From Prosthecobacter vanneervenii (GTDB lineage Bacteria; Verrucomicrobiota; Verrucomicrobiia; Verrucomicrobiales; Verrucomicrobiaceae): 64,000 nt of DNA. Location of the stretch: the NCBI RefSeq assembly GCF_014203095.1, contig NZ_JACHIG010000010.1:1-64000 (forward strand). Direction: 5' to 3'. The notes under the pieces were generated by a model that was given only the letters and a program-made list of their open reading frames with translations, was not told the DNA's origin and did no database searches. Every line of letters begins with the position of its first letter. The first letter of the stretch is position 1. The position numbers were made by a program, and so were the translations under genes. Positions 8,997 through 18,004 of this stretch are shown in pieces.

Positions 8997-10535
8997 ATGA
9001 AATTGAGTCGTTACCCATCTGCCGTCATTGCCCTTGCCTGCAGTGCCGGATTTTTGCACGCCGACGTCGTGACCCTCAAGGACGGCAAAAAGCTCGAAGG
9101 CAACATCCTTTCCGAGACGCCCACCTCCATCCGCATGAAGTACCGCCTCACACCCAAGATCTGGGATGAGCGCGAGTTTCAGCGCAGCGAGATCGCCGAA
9201 GGCGGCATCCTCAAGCAGAAGCCCGAAGAGGTGGAAATCCTCGAGCTCCGCAAGTTCAGCCCCACCCCGGACCTGATGACGGCTGAAAAGTACGAGCAGC
9301 TCATCCAGGACCGCCTGCGTCCGTTTGTGAACCGCTACCCCGGCACCAAGGAAGCCGCCGAGGTGGAAGAAATGATCAAAGTGGCACAGGAGGAGAAGGA
9401 AAAAGTGGTGGCCGGCGGCGCCAAGCTCGAAGGCAAATGGCTCTCCCGTGAAGAGGCCAAGGCCGAGGCCCTGAACATCAAGGCCTTCGGAATTGCCGCC
9501 GCACTCCATGAGAAGGCCGAAGCCAAAGACTACTCCGGCGCGCTCAAGGAGTTCGACAAGCTCACCGACCCCCGCACCGGACTTCCTGCCTCCATCTACT
9601 ACCCCAAGACCGTGGAGGAGATTCTTGGCGTGCTGAAGTCTTATGAGGGCCAGGTCAACCAGATGATCAGCAATCAGCCGACGCTGCAGAAAATGCGCGA
9701 AGACAGCACCAAGAAGCTGATCGAGCCCGACCTTTCACGCCTGAATGACGCCATCAAACGCGAAAAAGAAAACTGGAAGAACACCTTCGAAGAGGAACGC
9801 AAGGTCACCCGCTGGTTCACACCCTACAAGTACGACCTGGAAAGTCTCAAGGTGCTCGCCAAGACCATTACCGATGAGATTGACCGCCTCAAAGCCATCG
9901 ATCTTCCCAGCATCACCCGCGTAAATGCAGCCCTTGCCGAAGTCATGCGCGCAGATGCCAAAGCAGCGACTGACAGAGCAGCACTCCCCAAAATGGCGGA
10001 AGCCATCGTGGCAGGAGAGACGGCCGCGGCCACCGTCAATCCCAGCAGCAGAGAATTCTATCGCGCCTTCTTTGGCAGCTACCGCGAGCGCTACACCTAC
10101 TTCTCTCAGACGGTCGGTGCCGCCTCTGGACAAATGCAGCCTGCCGCAGCCGGCTCCGCTGGTGGCTCCTCCGCCATCGCAGGAACAGCCACTCCGACGA
10201 CGGATGACAAAGTGGCCGCCGCCTTGGCCGCTGCTACTGCACCGGCACAGCCTGCCGCTGCTCCCGCCGCACAACCCGGTGCTGCAGCTCCTGCTGCCAT
10301 GCCAGCGGCACAGCCTGGCGCTTATCCTCAGCAGGCTGGCTACCCGCAGCAACAGGCAGGTTATCCGCAGCAGCAGGCCGGCTATCCTCAAGGCTACACC
10401 CAGCCTCAGGCCGCCGCACCCGCTGCTGCCGCCGAAGAGGAAGGCATGGGCCTCATGACCATGATCTACATCGTCGTAGCCGTCGTGGCACTGGTGGTTC
10501 TGGGTGCCGTCCTTCTGAAAAAGAAGAAGAAGTAA
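8997..10535 (+). CDS. Secreted/anchored PTPDL-motif protein of unknown function
   Basis: The 512-residue protein starts with a signal peptide (MKLSRYPSAVIALACSAGFLHA) and a short domain DVVTLKDGKKLEGNIL. It contains FSPTPDLMTAEKYEQL near residue 90. I recall PTPDL as a motif of proteins confined to Verrucomicrobiae, but I could not check this. Residues about 100-370 look helical and charged. Residues about 375-480 are an alanine/proline/glutamine linker with repeats of AGYPQQ. A single transmembrane helix (MIYIVVAVVALVVLGAVLL) and a polylysine tail close the protein, so it is probably anchored with the C-terminus in the cytoplasm. A strong terminator follows. Confidence 0.75.
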   Translation: MKLSRYPSAVIALACSAGFLHADVVTLKDGKKLEGNILSETPTSIRMKYRLTPKIWDEREFQRSEIAEGGILKQKPEEVEILELRKFSPTPDLMTAEKYEQLIQDRLRPFVNRYPGTKEAAEVEEMIKVAQEEKEKVVAGGAKLEGKWLSREEAKAEALNIKAFGIAAALHEKAEAKDYSGALKEFDKLTDPRTGLPASIYYPKTVEEILGVLKSYEGQVNQMISNQPTLQKMREDSTKKLIEPDLSRLNDAIKREKENWKNTFEEERKVTRWFTPYKYDLESLKVLAKTITDEIDRLKAIDLPSITRVNAALAEVMRADAKAATDRAALPKMAEAIVAGETAAATVNPSSREFYRAFFGSYRERYTYFSQTVGAASGQMQPAAAGSAGGSSAIAGTATPTTDDKVAAALAAATAPAQPAAAPAAQPGAAAPAAMPAAQPGAYPQQAGYPQQQAGYPQQQAGYPQGYTQPQAAAPAAAAEEEGMGLMTMIYIVVAVVALVVLGAVLLKKKKK

Positions 10536-10555
10536 GCCCCCTCCTATCTCCCTTG

Positions 10556-10591
10556 GGTGCAGCGCTTGTCACTAGCGCTGCACCTTTTTTT
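10556..10591 (+). terminator. Rho-independent terminator after the PTPDL gene
   Basis: GGTGCAGCGC at 10556-10565 pairs perfectly with GCGCTGCACC at 10575-10584 around a short loop and is followed by seven T residues. It lies 20 bp after the stop codon, in the right orientation for the upstream gene. Confidence 0.92.
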
Positions 10592-10639
10592 GCCGTTCTG
10601 GCCCGCTGAAACTCTCCATCGCACCGCAGATGCGTGGAT

Positions 10640-10822
10640 AGCAGAAACCGGGTCTGAAGGCGGAGGCACGAGCCGACGGAGGGGGGACCCCCGCCTGCAG
10701 CGTGTTCGTGGATCTGCGAAGGCGCATGTCACTGCAGGAGAGTATGGGATCGGCACAATCACACTCCTTTTCCAGAACGCTGGCTGGCCGATATGAAACA
10801 CCCGTATGACCCGTTTTCAGCT
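10640..10822. repeat. MITE-like dispersed repeat (TIR family), copy 1
   Basis: The stretch from CCGGGTCTGAAGGCGGAGG to CCGTTTTCAGCT (10811-10822) follows the same order of blocks as 47905-48142: GAGCCGAnGGAGG, CnCCTGC-GCGTGTTCG-GGAT, ACGCTGGCTGGCCG and CCGTTTTCAGCT. The right end matches the terminal inverted repeat of that copy; the left end has decayed. There is no gene here; short open frames in this stretch look like chance. Confidence 0.6.
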
Positions 10823-10893
10823 GCGCGTGGTATTAGCTCTGGGTGCTGGCTGAGAGGCACACTGCACCGCCCCAATCCTCGGCATGCAAACAC

Positions 10894-10920
10894 AAAAAGG
10901 GAGGGCCGTAAGCCCTCCCT
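10894..10920 (-). terminator. Rho-independent terminator of rplS
   Basis: Read on the minus strand, AGGGAGGGC and GCCCTCCCT form a perfect 9-bp stem around a 5-nt loop and are followed by a run of T (A at 10894-10898 on the plus strand). It lies about 38 bp beyond the rplS stop codon. Confidence 0.9.
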
Positions 10921-10957
10921 CTTAAACACGATGAAAAAGCTTCCTTGAAAGAAGCAA

Positions 10958-11317
10958 TTAGCTTTCGCTCTGGACCTGGTCCTTGACGGACATGGCGTCC
11001 TTGCCCTGGCGCTGGCGGAGGTAGTGCAGACGGGCGCGGCGCACACGGCCGGACTTCGTCACTTCCACCTTGGCCACCTTGGGGCTGTGCAGGGGGAACA
11101 CGCGCTCCACGCCTTCGCCGTAGGAAATCTTGCGGACGGTGAACGCCTCGTTGATGCCATGGCCTTTGCGGGCGATGACGATGCCTGCGAAGATCTGGAT
11201 ACGTTCCTTGTCACCTTCCACGACTCGGGTGTGAACCTTGACGGTGTCGCCCACGTTGAAAGCGGCGACTTCCTTCTTCAGCTGTTCTTGATTGATCTTT
11301 TCGATGATGTTGCTCAT
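10958..11317 (-). CDS. rplS: 50S ribosomal protein L19
   Basis: The 119-residue protein shows the L19 signature in order: [60 protein letters not shown], and [16 protein letters not shown]. It lies at the subunit interface of the ribosome. In many bacteria rplS follows trmD; here it stands alone, divergent from nadC, with its own terminator. Confidence 0.96.
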   Translation of the reverse strand: MSNIIEKINQEQLKKEVAAFNVGDTVKVHTRVVEGDKERIQIFAGIVIARKGHGINEAFTVRKISYGEGVERVFPLHSPKVAKVEVTKSGRVRRARLHYLRQRQGKDAMSVKDQVQSES

Positions 11318-11474
11318 GACACACTCCTAAACCTGCGCTGCGCAAGGCCTTCAAACAGTCCGGCCGGGGGCGAGGGGCGGTGAAGTTGGCGAGTTCCTGG
11401 CATTTGGCAACCGGTTTTTCCCTGCACTGGAAACCACGCCGTTCCGCGCCTATAGAAATCACCCCCTCTTTACC

Positions 11475-12317
11475 ATGGAATCCACCACTTTAGCCCTGAT
11501 CCATGCCGCCATCACCGAAGATGTCGGCTCTGGAGACCTCACCTCCCTGTATTTCACCCCGGAAAACTCCCGTTCCAGGGCTGAAATCGTGGCCCGTGAG
11601 CCCGGCGTCGTCTCAGGGGCGGAGGTGGCCCGCACCGTCTTTCTCACGATCGACCCCACCCTGGAGGTGGAGGTCTGCCTGCCTGACGGCAGCTCCTTTG
11701 AGCGCGGCGGCGTGCTCATGAAGATCGCAGGCAGCACCCGCTCCCTCCTCACGGCAGAGCGCACCGCACTGAATTTCCTGCAGCGCCTCTGCGGCGTAGC
11801 CGCCCAGGCAAGGCGTTATGTAGAAGCGGTAAAACCGCACCCCGTGCAGATCTGGGACACCCGCAAGACCACCCCCGGCTGGCGCCTGCTGGAAAAGACT
11901 GCCGTGCGCCACGGCGGCGGCACCAATCACCGCATGGGCCTTTACGACCATGTCATGGTCAAGGACAATCACCTCGCCGCCAACAGCGATCTCCCTTCGC
12001 TCCAGGCCGCCATCCATAAACTGCGCTCCGAACGCCCCGGCGTGCGTGTCCAGCTGGAAGCCGACACCCTGGACCAAGTAGCCGGCTTCCTCACGCTGGA
12101 AGGTGTGGACATGCTGCTGCTGGACAATATGGGCCCCGAAAAACTGCGCGAAGCCGTGCAGATGGTGGGCGGAAAGCTCTGGCTGGAGGCCAGCGGCGGC
12201 ATCACCCTGGAAACGATCAAGGACGTGGCTGCCACCGGAGTAAACGCCATCTCCGTGGGCGCGCTCACGCACTCCAGCCGTGCGCTGGACCTAGGATTGG
12301 ATCTTTACGGCTCCTAG
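11475..12317 (+). CDS. nadC: Nicotinate-nucleotide pyrophosphorylase (quinolinate phosphoribosyltransferase)
   Basis: This enzyme converts quinolinate and PRPP to nicotinate mononucleotide in de novo NAD synthesis. The 280-residue protein has all the family landmarks: ITEDVGSGDLTS, ERTALNFLQRLCGVA, DTRKTTPGWR, HGGGTNHRMGLYDHVMVKDNH, LLLDNM and LEASGGI, followed by the phosphate-binding end (GVNAISVGALTHS). Length is normal. nadA and nadB are not in the window. The gene is divergent from rplS. Confidence 0.95.
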   Translation: MESTTLALIHAAITEDVGSGDLTSLYFTPENSRSRAEIVAREPGVVSGAEVARTVFLTIDPTLEVEVCLPDGSSFERGGVLMKIAGSTRSLLTAERTALNFLQRLCGVAAQARRYVEAVKPHPVQIWDTRKTTPGWRLLEKTAVRHGGGTNHRMGLYDHVMVKDNHLAANSDLPSLQAAIHKLRSERPGVRVQLEADTLDQVAGFLTLEGVDMLLLDNMGPEKLREAVQMVGGKLWLEASGGITLETIKDVAATGVNAISVGALTHSSRALDLGLDLYGS

Positions 12318-12386
12318 CACCTGCTTGGGGCCGAGGAGCGGAAATCCCGGCTTTGCCCCCGGCGGTGCCGTGATACACTCGCATGC

Positions 12387-12839
12387 ATGAAGACGCTTTT
12401 GCTTTCCGCCTTCTCCCTCCTTGCAGGTGCTGGACTGCTCCACGCAGCCTTGCCGGGGGCTGAATCACTGGCCAGGCTCATCACCCGCGAGTTTGACACC
12501 AACTCAGACGAAACCCTCGACCAGGGCGAGTGGCAGGGCGGCATTGCCCGCAGCTTTGACCGCCTGGATAAAAACCTCGACAGCTCCATCAAGGCGGAGG
12601 AGGTGGACGCGCTGCAGGGAGATCTGGCTGAGGAAGCCGGAAACCTCGGCGGCACGATCATCGTGGCGCTGATCAAGCAGGTGCTGATGTCTCTCGATCA
12701 AGACGGCGACAAAGCCGTGAGCCGCAAGGAATACGACGCTCTCACAGACAGCATCTTCACCCGGCTGGACGCCGACAAAAACGCCAGCCTCACGCTCTCA
12801 GAACTGGCCGACCTGCCCGTGAAAATGGTCACAAAGTAA
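12387..12839 (+). CDS. Secreted EF-hand calcium-binding protein
   Basis: The 150-residue protein begins with a signal peptide (MKTLLLSAFSLLAGAGLLHA) and then carries four EF-hand-type loops: DTNSDETLDQGE, DKNLDSSIKAEE, DQDGDKAVSRKE and DADKNASLTLSE. Each shows the D-x-D/N-x-D/S pattern with an acidic residue at position 12, so calcium binding outside the cytoplasm is likely. No enzyme domain is attached. EF-hand pairs recur in two larger exported enzymes of this window. Confidence 0.85.
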   Translation: MKTLLLSAFSLLAGAGLLHAALPGAESLARLITREFDTNSDETLDQGEWQGGIARSFDRLDKNLDSSIKAEEVDALQGDLAEEAGNLGGTIIVALIKQVLMSLDQDGDKAVSRKEYDALTDSIFTRLDADKNASLTLSELADLPVKMVTK

Positions 12840-12930
12840 AGAAACAAGCGTACACATCGCATCTGGTTCACTATTCGGACCAGCGGGTTTGGCGCGAAAG
12901 CAAACCGCGCCTCCCGTACTCTCCGGCACT

Positions 12931-14100
12931 ATGACCAGCCGCCGCCACTTCCTCACCACCGCCGCCCTCGCCGTTCCTTTCATCGCACGCGGTGCTTCCG
13001 CACCTGTGGCAAAGATCCTCGAAACGAAGGTCATCTCCCAGCAGCCGGAGTTTTACCACGGCTGGCCCACCGTGGCGCGCCGGCAGAATGGCGAGCTGTG
13101 GCTCTCATGGTCCGGCGGCCGTGAGTCTCATGTGTGCCCCTTTGGCCAGGTGCATGCCATGACCTCCAAAGACAACGGCACCACCTGGACCTGGCCGCGC
13201 GTGCTGCTGGACACCGCCACCGATGACCGCGACTCCGGCGTGCTCGAAACCTCCAAAGGCTCCCTCATCGTCACCACCTTCACCTCGCTGGCCTATGAGG
13301 ACTCCTTTAAAAAAGCCGCCGCCATGGCGGAGCTCACAGACAAGGGCTGGGTCTCCAAGGCCATGCCTGCGGAGCGCTATGCCAAATGGAAGGCCGCGCA
13401 CGAGCGCCTCAGTGATGAAGAACGCAAAGCCGAGCTCGGCGAATGGGTGATCCGCTCCACCGACGGCGGCAAATCCTGGTCCACCCGCATCCCCACCATC
13501 GTGAACAGTCCGCACGGCCCCATCCAGCTCAAAGACGGCCGCCTGCTCTACGCGGGCAAGCAGCTCTGGACCCAGGACAAGAAGATCGGCGTCGCCGAGT
13601 CCAAAGACGACGGCCAGACCTGGCAATGGCTCGCGGAAATCCCCACCCGCAAAGGCGATACCGCCTCGAATTCCTATCACGAACTCCACGCTGTGGAGGC
13701 CGCAGACGGCACCCTCATCGCTCAGATCCGCAATCACAACACCGCCAACAAAGGCGAGACCCTGCAAACAGAATCCAAGGACGGCGGCAAGACCTGGAGC
13801 GAGCCCCACAGCATCGGCGTCTGGGGCCTGCCCTCCCATCTGCTCCGTCTGCGCGATGGCCGCCTGCTCATGACCTACGGCCACCGCCGCAAGCCCTTCG
13901 GCAATCAGGCTCGCGTCAGCACAGACAACGGCCAGACCTGGAGCGAGCCCATGATCCTCTCCGGAGACGGCATCGGCGGCGACCTCGGCTACCCCAGCAC
14001 GGTGGAGCTGGCAGACGGCACACTGCTCTCCGTCTGGTACGAAACCATGAAAGACCCCAAGCTCGCCGTCCTCCGTCAGGCCACCTGGCGCATCGAGTGA
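12931..14100 (+). CDS. Tat-exported sialidase/BNR-repeat protein
   Basis: The start at 12931 gives MTSRRHFLTTAALAVPFIARGASA, a twin-arginine signal. The body (about 365 residues) carries five Asp-box motifs: SKDNGTTW, STDGGKSW, SKDDGQTW, SKDGGKTW and STDNGQTW, marking a six-bladed sialidase-type propeller. Strands such as LPSHLLRLRDGRLLMTYGHR fit exo-alpha-sialidase-like proteins of planctomycetes and verrucomicrobia. Most of these have unproven substrates, so sialidase activity is a family-level guess. The next gene, 37 bp downstream, resembles sialate O-acetylesterases, which supports work on acetylated sugars. Confidence 0.82.
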   Translation: MTSRRHFLTTAALAVPFIARGASAPVAKILETKVISQQPEFYHGWPTVARRQNGELWLSWSGGRESHVCPFGQVHAMTSKDNGTTWTWPRVLLDTATDDRDSGVLETSKGSLIVTTFTSLAYEDSFKKAAAMAELTDKGWVSKAMPAERYAKWKAAHERLSDEERKAELGEWVIRSTDGGKSWSTRIPTIVNSPHGPIQLKDGRLLYAGKQLWTQDKKIGVAESKDDGQTWQWLAEIPTRKGDTASNSYHELHAVEAADGTLIAQIRNHNTANKGETLQTESKDGGKTWSEPHSIGVWGLPSHLLRLRDGRLLMTYGHRRKPFGNQARVSTDNGQTWSEPMILSGDGIGGDLGYPSTVELADGTLLSVWYETMKDPKLAVLRQATWRIE

Positions 14101-14137
14101 GGATTGATGCTCTCTTCCTGCCAAGTCTGATCCTGCC

Positions 14138-15253
14138 ATGAAATTTGCTCTGCTTCTGTCCAGCCTGCTTGTCTTGCGGTATCCGCTGCAAGCGCAGACC
14201 CAGACGCATGCACAGCTCAAACTCACCGTGCCGCTTGAGCATCAGGTTTTTCAGCGCAGCAGCAAGGACAAGGGCAGCATCCAAATAGCCGGCAGCGCTG
14301 CTGCCTCCGTCATCGAGGCACGCATCGGCTCTGGCGGCGCTTGGCAGCGGCTCGATGCAAAGTTCGAAGCCGGTCATTTCACCGCCGTTTTGGAAGCACC
14401 CGCCGGCGGCTGGTTCCAGCTTGAAGTGCGCGCATCAGAAGCTGGCGCTGTGCTTGCTGCAGCCACCGTCGAACACATCGGCATTGGCGAGGTGTTTGTC
14501 GTCGCCGGTCAGTCAAACTCGGCGAATCACGGAGCCGAAAAGCAGCACAACCAAGGTTCCTTCGCATCCTTCGATGGCCGAAGCTGGCATGTCACGGATG
14601 ACCCGCAGCCCGGTGGCAGCGGAAATGGCGGCAGTTTCATGCCGCCGCTGGGCAATGCCCTGGCCGCGAAGCTGGGCGTGCCTGTGGGTTTCATCCCCTG
14701 TGGCATCGGAGCTACCAGTGTGCGCGAGTGGCTGCCCAAAGGTGCCACGTTTCCAAATCCGCCCACCATCGAATCGCGCGTGCAAAAGCTCCCCAATGGA
14801 GAATGGGAGAGCAAGGGGCAGGCCTACGACACGCTGGTGCAGCGCATGAAGTCAGCCGGTCCCCACGGCTTCCGCGCTGTGCTCTGGCATCAGGGCGAGA
14901 GCGATGCCAATCAGAAGGACCCGACACGCACGCTGCCTGGAAAGCTGTATCGCGAGTCTCTGGAGAAAATCATTCGCACCTCACGCCAGGAGATTGGCTG
15001 GGAGGCGCCATGGTTCGTCGCACAGGTCAGCTATCATGTGCCGGGAGACGAAGCATCTCCGGACATCCGCGCAGCGCAGGCGTCGTTGTGGCAGGATGAT
15101 GTCGCGTTGCAAGGTCCGGACAGCGACGCGCTCAAAGGCGATCTCCGCGAGCGCAATGGCCAGGGCGTGCACTTCAGCGGCGCAGGCCTGCGCGAGCATG
15201 GCGCACGCTGGGCCGCTCAGATCATCCCCTGGCTGGAGAAGCAGCTCAAATGA
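14138..15253 (+). CDS. Secreted sialate O-acetylesterase-like SGNH hydrolase
   Basis: The 371-residue protein starts with a signal peptide (MKFALLLSSLLVLRYPLQAQ). It contains VVAGQSNSANHG (nucleophile serine in GQSNS), FIPCGIGATSVREWLP, VLWHQGESDAN and, near the end, GVHFSGAGLREHGARW, which supplies the catalytic histidine. This order is typical of the SASA family that removes O-acetyl groups from sialic acid or plant glycans. The first about 120 residues form a beta-sandwich-like region. It is probably co-transcribed with the Tat sialidase-like gene upstream. Confidence 0.85.
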   Translation: MKFALLLSSLLVLRYPLQAQTQTHAQLKLTVPLEHQVFQRSSKDKGSIQIAGSAAASVIEARIGSGGAWQRLDAKFEAGHFTAVLEAPAGGWFQLEVRASEAGAVLAAATVEHIGIGEVFVVAGQSNSANHGAEKQHNQGSFASFDGRSWHVTDDPQPGGSGNGGSFMPPLGNALAAKLGVPVGFIPCGIGATSVREWLPKGATFPNPPTIESRVQKLPNGEWESKGQAYDTLVQRMKSAGPHGFRAVLWHQGESDANQKDPTRTLPGKLYRESLEKIIRTSRQEIGWEAPWFVAQVSYHVPGDEASPDIRAAQASLWQDDVALQGPDSDALKGDLRERNGQGVHFSGAGLREHGARWAAQIIPWLEKQLK

Positions 15254-15343
15254 TTCACAAGTGGCTGCGTGCAGGGCCTGATGAAGAAGGAGCGAGCGGA
15301 ACAAGCGTTGCATCATCCCAGCCGGACGTCACGTTCTGCTTTC

Positions 15344-16750
15344 ATGAAGCATCTGCGCCTCTTCCTTTTAATCGTCACTTCCACCGCCTTGGCGGAATCC
15401 AACTGGCCTCAGTTTCGCGGCGAAGGCGGGCTGGGCATCGGCACGGGTAAGCCGCCGGTGGAATTCAATGCGCAGAAAAATGTGAAGTGGCAGGTGGAGG
15501 TGCCTTTCGGCCATTCATCTCCCTGCATCTGGCAGGACAAGATCGCGCTCACAGGTCTCGATGCCGGCAAGCTGATCACTCTCTGCCTCAGCCGCACGGA
15601 CGGGCACGAGCTGTGGCGCGCTGCAGCCCCGGCGGAGAAGGTCGAAGGGGCGCACCGCATCGGCAGCCCGGCCACGCCGACGTGCTGCACGGATGGCACC
15701 CACCTCATCGCTTACTTTGGCTCCTACGGCGTGCTGGGCTATGACTGGAATGGAAAGGTGCTGTGGCAGAAGCCCCTGCCACCACCCATCGTGGAGTTTG
15801 GCACCAGCGCCTCGCCGATCATCGCGGATGGCAAAGTCATCATTGTGGCGGATCAGGATGTAGGCAGCTACATGATCGCGCTGGATGTGAAGACAGGAGC
15901 ACAGGTGTGGCGCGTGGACCGCAGCGAATTCCGCCGCAGTTTTTCCACGCCCTTCATCTGGCGGCATGATGGCATCGAGGAGCTGGTGGTGAGCGGCTCT
16001 CTCTGGACGCGCAGCTACGATCTCAAAGATGGCAAACAGCGCTGGTCCGCCGGCGGCATGGCGCGTGTCTCCAACACCAGCCCCACTGCCTTGGGAGACG
16101 TGCTCCTCGTCTGCGGCTGGAACATGGGCGGAGATCCCGATGACCGTGTGGAGATGGAAGCCTTTGATTCCTTCATGGCTGCCAATGACGCAGACAAAAA
16201 CGGCACGCTCAGCGAGATGGAATTTCCCGCAGGCCCGCTGCGCGACCGCTTCACCATCATCGACGCCGACAAGGACGGCAAAGTCACGCAGGCGGAGTAT
16301 GACGCCATGCGCGCCATCTTTGCCCAGGCGGCCAACCAGCTCTTTGCCATCAAGGCCGGCGGCAGCGGCGACATCACCGAGACCCACGTGATCTGGCGGC
16401 AGACAAAGCACCTGCCCTATGTGTTCTCTCCCGTAGTGGCCAACGGCCGCCTCTTCACCGTCAAGGGCGGCGGCCTCGCCTCAGCCTATGATGCCAAAAG
16501 CGGCAGCCCCCTTTTCCAAGGCGAGCGCCTCGATGCCTCTGGCGAATACTACGCCTCAGCCGTGACCGCCGACGGCCATGTGTACGTGACCTCCCAGCGC
16601 GGCGTCATCTCCGTGCTGGATGCCGCAAGCGACACGCTGAAGGTGCTGGCCAGAAATGACATGAGAGCCCCCGTCTTTGCCTCGCCTGCAATCGTGGATG
16701 GTGTGATCTATGTGCGCACCAACAAGCAGCTCTGCGCGTTTGGTCATTGA
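15344..16750 (+). CDS. Secreted PQQ-like beta-propeller protein with an inserted EF-hand pair
   Basis: The start at 15344 gives MKHLRLFLLIVTSTALA, a signal peptide; the 25 codons before it look non-coding. The protein (468 residues) has propeller strands of the outer-membrane assembly/PQQ type (WPQFRGEGGLG, VKWQVEVPFGHSSP, MIALDVKTGAQVWRVDR, GHVYVTSQRGVISVLDA). Between blades, near residues 285-320, it carries two EF-hand loops: NDADKNGTLSEME and IDADKDGKVTQAEY. Whether it binds a PQQ cofactor cannot be told. It overlaps the tail of the convergent MFS gene by 7 bp. Confidence 0.82.
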   Translation: MKHLRLFLLIVTSTALAESNWPQFRGEGGLGIGTGKPPVEFNAQKNVKWQVEVPFGHSSPCIWQDKIALTGLDAGKLITLCLSRTDGHELWRAAAPAEKVEGAHRIGSPATPTCCTDGTHLIAYFGSYGVLGYDWNGKVLWQKPLPPPIVEFGTSASPIIADGKVIIVADQDVGSYMIALDVKTGAQVWRVDRSEFRRSFSTPFIWRHDGIEELVVSGSLWTRSYDLKDGKQRWSAGGMARVSNTSPTALGDVLLVCGWNMGGDPDDRVEMEAFDSFMAANDADKNGTLSEMEFPAGPLRDRFTIIDADKDGKVTQAEYDAMRAIFAQAANQLFAIKAGGSGDITETHVIWRQTKHLPYVFSPVVANGRLFTVKGGGLASAYDAKSGSPLFQGERLDASGEYYASAVTADGHVYVTSQRGVISVLDAASDTLKVLARNDMRAPVFASPAIVDGVIYVRTNKQLCAFGH

Positions 16751-17994
16751 CCGATGCGCTCATTCCGCAGCAGCAGCCAGAACACGGCGGCAACAATGTA
16801 GAGCGCGCCAAAGCCGCCCAGCACCGCATCCCAGCCGCCGGCGTGCACCAGCAGCCAGGGAACCACGACCGGAAACGCTGCAGCACCCAGATTGCCGCAC
16901 ATGTTGGTCGTCGCGCTGAGCGTGGCCACATGCGGGCCGCCGAGATTCATCACTGTGGCACCGAGGCAGGGATTGGCCGTGGCAGCGCAGAACATGCCCG
17001 CGCTGATCACCAGCACTGCGATCACGGGATTCGCGACAAACCAGGCGCAGAAAATCAATCCTGCACACAGCAGCAGCGCCGTGGCGGTCAGGCCCTGCCG
17101 CGCGAGGCGCTGGCTGCCCGTGCGGCGCAGCAGCACATCTGACAGCACGCCTCCGGCCATGCAGCCTGTCACATCAGCCAGCAGCGGCAGTGTGGTCAGC
17201 CAGCCGGAGCCAAGGATGGTCACCCCGCGCGCCTCCTGCAGATAAGTGGCAAACCAGCTGGCAAAAAAGATGTACCCCGCCGCACGGCAAAACTGCTGCA
17301 GGCACAGGCACCACAGTGCCGTACTCCGCAGCAGCAACCCCCACGGCACGCGCGGAGCTTCCACCGCAGCTCCTTGCGGCGCGTCTTGCTCGATCTGCGC
17401 GCGCTCGGCCGCATTCACTCCTGGGTGTTCGGTCGGCCGGTTGCGGTACCAGACCGCAAACCATGCAGCCCACAGCACCCCGGGCACCGCATACCACACG
17501 AACATCCAGCGCCAGCCGATGCTCACAACCAGCCACGCTGTCAGCGGTGCAGCGATGATGCTGCCCACCGACATGAAGCCGCTGAAGGCACCCGAGGCCG
17601 AGGCCTGGGCCGTGCGTGGAAACCACCGCGCCATCACCGTGGTCCCCAGCGGCACCAGCCCCGCCTGCGCCATGCCCATGAAGGCGCGCGCTCCTGTCAT
17701 CACCGCCAGATTTCCCCATGCCAGGAAGGCGGTGGCCACGGACCACAGCACGCCATGCAAAGATAATGACCAGCGCGCTCCCAGCCGCTGCGCCAGCATC
17801 GCCGCAGGGATCTGGCACAGCGCATACGGCCAGAAGAACGAGCTCATGAGCATGCCCGACTGCTCCTTGGTGATGCCCAGCTCCGTACGGATCGTGCTCT
17901 CCGCCGGTGCCACCCCATTCCGCGTGAAATACGCCAGCGCCGCCCCCGCGCAGATGCCTGCGAGCACGATGAAGCGGGTGCGGGTGGGTTTCAT
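16744..17994 (-). CDS. MFS transporter, hexuronate/galactonate (ACS) type
   Basis: The 416-residue protein has about twelve hydrophobic segments and the ACS-family features: YFTRNGVAPAESTIRTELGIT at the start, MSSFFWPYALCQIPAAMLAQRLG, GARAFMGMAQAGLVPLGTTVMARWFPRTAQASASGAF and a central charged loop. It is the third gene of a leftward operon, 10 bp after a galactonate-dehydratase-like gene, which suggests it imports an aldonate or a related sugar acid. Substrate is inferred from context. Confidence 0.87.
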   Translation of the reverse strand: MKPTRTRFIVLAGICAGAALAYFTRNGVAPAESTIRTELGITKEQSGMLMSSFFWPYALCQIPAAMLAQRLGARWSLSLHGVLWSVATAFLAWGNLAVMTGARAFMGMAQAGLVPLGTTVMARWFPRTAQASASGAFSGFMSVGSIIAAPLTAWLVVSIGWRWMFVWYAVPGVLWAAWFAVWYRNRPTEHPGVNAAERAQIEQDAPQGAAVEAPRVPWGLLLRSTALWCLCLQQFCRAAGYIFFASWFATYLQEARGVTILGSGWLTTLPLLADVTGCMAGGVLSDVLLRRTGSQRLARQGLTATALLLCAGLIFCAWFVANPVIAVLVISAGMFCAATANPCLGATVMNLGGPHVATLSATTNMCGNLGAAAFPVVVPWLLVHAGGWDAVLGGFGALYIVAAVFWLLLRNERIGQ

Positions 17995-18004
17995 GGCCGG
18001 AAGA

